Of a stretch of DNA of 64,000 nucleotides, positions 62,128 to 64,000 are shown piece after piece (the first letter of the stretch is position 1; the number at the start of each line of letters is the position of its first letter). Below the pieces are notes generated by a model. That model saw only the letters and a list, made by a program, of their open reading frames with translations. It had not been told where the DNA came from and made no database searches. The DNA comes from JAPLDA01 sp043783155 (GTDB lineage Bacteria; Bacteroidota; Bacteroidia; AKYH767-A; 2013-40CM-41-45), in assembly GCA_043783155.1 (NCBI GenBank), contig JAYVZS010000054.1, positions 1 to 64,000 of the forward strand, written 5' to 3'. The position numbers and the translations under genes were made by a program.

Positions 62128-63366
62128 TTAATGTTTTTTTTCAATATCTAAAGCCAGAATTTTCCTGTACAAATCAATGTATTGTTTGCAAGTATTCTCA
62201 AGCGTAAATTTTCCTGAAACTATTTTTTCGGCAGCAGCTCCTTTTTTTCGACTCAATTCCAGATCACCCAGCGCCAGGTTTAGTCTAACAAGCAGGTCAT
62301 CCTTGTTGTTGTTTTGAAATACATATCCAATCTGGTCATTGATTAGCTCGGTGATTCCTCCTGCATCTGAAGAAACAACACATACACCACATGCCATGGC
62401 TTCTAAAGCAGTAAGTCCGAAGCTTTCTGCTCTTGAAGGAAAAATTAGAATATCCACGTTGTTATACAAAGAACTTAAACTCTGTCGGTCATCAATATAG
62501 TTCAGGTAATTTACAGATGATGAGGTGCCGATTTTTTCGCCTACAACATACAGGTCGTATGGGTAAATTATTTTATGCATGATCTCAGTAAACAACCAGG
62601 ATCCTTTAAACGGATAGGAGTTTTGGAGGTTAAAAAAAAGAACCCGGGGTTTTTGCCAGGTCCGGCTGTTTTTATTTGTGAAAACAGATGCGTTGAAGCC
62701 ATTATAAAGGGTTTTTAATTTCATCTTTTTGTTAAAAACGTAGGCGTCAGCAACGCAATTCTCAAGCCATCTGCTTACAGCTATCAACGTAATCGAATCT
62801 GAAAGTTGAGTGTAGATATTTTTTTTTATATTGATAAAATGCTGACGTCTGTCAACAAAAGGGTTTAACAATGGATAATTTTCGATGAATGGTGTATAGC
62901 CGATTCCCTTTTTATAATTTTCATTTTCGAATGTGTAAGCATCTCCGCCCGTAATGGCCCACATATCATGCAATGTCCAGACTATTTTTTTCTCCCTCGC
63001 AATTTTAACTAAGGTAGTAAGATCAAAATAACCACCGTGAAGATTATGAAGATGAACAATATCGGCTTCACGATATTCTTTTATTTTCCAGAGTTTACGA
63101 TAGGTACCGTTCCATTCATTTTCAATGCTGAAGAATGTACGAAGTGATTTTTGACTTCCAAGTTTCCACCCGATCTTATCAAGCAGGAGAAGTACAGTAT
63201 CGAAGAAATTATTTTTTAGTGGAATTACTTTCGGGTCATCCGACGATTTTTTCATGACCGCTAAATGGCAAACCGCATCAAGATGATGAACAAGATCCAT
63301 CGCAACCTGCGAAGCACCGCCCATCTTATCATGGGTATTGATGTGAAAAATCTTTAGCTTATTCAT
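62128..63366 (-). CDS. GT4 glycosyltransferase
   Basis: 412 aa GT-B enzyme. INTHDKMGGASQVAMDLVHHL is the N-terminal glycine-rich loop, VRILHDMWA-like IVWTLHDMWAITGGDAYTFE follows, and the donor site is SRAESFGLTALEAMACGVCV with the EX7E motif at ESFGLTALE. The TGGDAYTF and YNNVDILIFPSRAE segments resemble WcaC-type colanic acid transferases. 120 bp separate it from the GT2 gene downstream, with no other feature seen there. Confidence 0.92.
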   Translation of the reverse strand: MNKLKIFHINTHDKMGGASQVAMDLVHHLDAVCHLAVMKKSSDDPKVIPLKNNFFDTVLLLLDKIGWKLGSQKSLRTFFSIENEWNGTYRKLWKIKEYREADIVHLHNLHGGYFDLTTLVKIAREKKIVWTLHDMWAITGGDAYTFENENYKKGIGYTPFIENYPLLNPFVDRRQHFINIKKNIYTQLSDSITLIAVSRWLENCVADAYVFNKKMKLKTLYNGFNASVFTNKNSRTWQKPRVLFFNLQNSYPFKGSWLFTEIMHKIIYPYDLYVVGEKIGTSSSVNYLNYIDDRQSLSSLYNNVDILIFPSRAESFGLTALEAMACGVCVVSSDAGGITELINDQIGYVFQNNNKDDLLVRLNLALGDLELSRKKGAAAEKIVSGKFTLENTCKQYIDLYRKILALDIEKKH

Positions 63367-63381
63367 AAAAAGTTCTCCATG

Positions 63382-64000
63382 TTAGGAATGCATAAACCTG
63401 TTCACGATTCTCTCGATGATGTTTTTCTTACGCCTAAGCTTTTTATAAAATTGTTCAAGACCTTTTCTTGCTTCATTATTTTCAATAAGCGGAATTGTTT
63501 TAACCACAATGGAATCAGCAACGGCCTGCTTGTTAAATATCGACTCACTTCCGTGTGTACCCGATCCGTCATTGCCTTCATTTCGGACTAGGCTGGGGGA
63601 GGGATGAAGACAAAAACCTTCCATCAGAAATACGCTGGTCAGCCATTTGATAGCCCATGTTTTTATTTTTCCGTTTGTATTGTCTAAAAGATGATTATAA
63701 AATGGAGCTCGGCCGTTAAATGTAAATTCATTTAATCGTTCTGACTCATGGAGTTTTTGCAAGAGGTCTTCAGCAGATGGATTGTAATGGTTCCATGCGC
63801 GTTTCCAGGTTGCCCATCCCCAGCAGGAAGTCATGTTCATGAAAAATAATTCCGGTAATTTATTTTTAACCGGGAACATGTAAGCCGAAATGTGCATGAT
63901 TTTCTCTTCCTCCTCAAAAACGTTTAATGCGTTATTCAGATAGTCAAGAAATCCGGGTGAAAGTACTAAGTCATCTTCAAGTACAATTATTTTTTCGTAT
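63382..64000 (-). CDS. Glycosyltransferase, 5' end cut by the window
   Basis: At least 206 codons; the frame is open to the last base and the true start lies outside. Beyond the internal Met at 63897 the visible part continues YEKIIVLEDDLVLSPGF, a GT2-like acidic (EDD) metal-binding segment, then MNMTSCWGWATWKRAWNHYN, a motif of hemolysin-HlpA-type sugar transferases found in Bacteroidota polysaccharide loci. The C terminus is a charged helix (QFYKKLRRKKNIIERIVNR). It lies 15 bp upstream of the GT4 gene on the same strand. Confidence 0.88.
   Translation of the reverse strand, partial: YEKIIVLEDDLVLSPGFLDYLNNALNVFEEEEKIMHISAYMFPVKNKLPELFFMNMTSCWGWATWKRAWNHYNPSAEDLLQKLHESERLNEFTFNGRAPFYNHLLDNTNGKIKTWAIKWLTSVFLMEGFCLHPSPSLVRNEGNDGSGTHGSESIFNKQAVADSIVVKTIPLIENNEARKGLEQFYKKLRRKKNIIERIVNRFMHS

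Noticed and set aside
1..64000. tRNA, rRNA, CRISPR, integrase or transposase genes
   Set aside because: Looked for by eye on both strands; no cloverleaf with conserved T-loop, no evenly spaced direct repeats, and no recombinase motif were recognised. Small RNA genes could have been missed.

Overview
The window looks like a chromosomal segment of a member of the Bacteroidota, most likely an uncultured Chitinophagales/Sphingobacteriales-like or Flavobacteriales-like lineage. The evidence is a set of features typical of that phylum: large secreted proteins ending in type IX secretion (T9SS) sorting domains, both type A and gliding-motility type B; PKD and SBBP repeats; a DUF4783 gene beside nadC; an ORF6N-domain gene; a lipoprotein with an SSCKK lipobox; split AddA-like and AddB-like nucleases; and promoter -7 boxes of the form TAnnTTTG instead of sigma70 sites. 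I recognise no rRNA, tRNA, CRISPR array, complete insertion sequence or prophage. Most of the sequence is ordinary core and envelope genome.

Layout. 1-250: two strong palindromes abutting the 5' remnant of a response regulator. 380-4900: SET-domain protein, SixA-like phosphatase, a small lysine-rich protein, polyphosphate kinase (ppk1) and a short exopolyphosphatase (ppx), all on the + strand and forming a polyphosphate module. 5060-8480: a lipid/ligand-binding-fold protein, a small conserved protein, and a divergent receiver / membrane histidine kinase pair. 8650-10260: a membrane cytochrome b with a membrane-anchored molybdopterin oxidoreductase. 10470-14010: a secreted M16 peptidase and a receiver carrying a C-terminal membrane helix. 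14160-22990: AddA-like helicase-nuclease, a VWA/MoxR pair, ispE, accA and a guanine-deaminase-like enzyme. 23080-23690: a doubly frameshifted ORF6N gene behind a 31-bp perfect palindrome whose dyad recurs inside the gene. 23710-30320: a lipoprotein, dnaB, a secreted amidotransferase-fold protein often named asparagine synthetase B, and a porin-like barrel. 30760-44490: three large T9SS cargo proteins interleaved with the AddB-like nuclease and an isoaspartyl peptidase. 44520-53530: TPR protein, a GT39-like/GT9/methyltransferase operon, YihY, nadC, DUF4783, a second GT39-like protein and rlmH. 53740-64000: an extracellular polysaccharide locus with a polytopic membrane protein, polysaccharide deacetylase, methyltransferase, two GT4 enzymes, two GT2 enzymes, an AsnB-type amidotransferase and a glycosyltransferase cut by the window end.

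How the parts fit. PPK1 makes and Ppx degrades polyphosphate, while the SixA-like protein could act on phosphohistidine (PPK1 itself forms such an intermediate), and the lysine-rich protein next door is a plausible polyanion-binding partner. The glycan enzymes at 45-49 kb and 51-64 kb are probably used to build surface polysaccharide or to glycosylate envelope proteins. The T9SS cargo genes point to adhesion or gliding. AddA and AddB, separated by about 20 kb, should form one double-strand-break repair nuclease.

The observation I consider most worth following is the ORF6N palindrome: all 16 symmetric positions of its inner 23 bp are repeated inside the coding sequence, where they encode a family-conserved motif. 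Second are several exact -7 boxes only 4 to 13 nt from start codons, which predict leaderless or nearly leaderless mRNAs. All functional calls come from reading the sequence; no database search was run.
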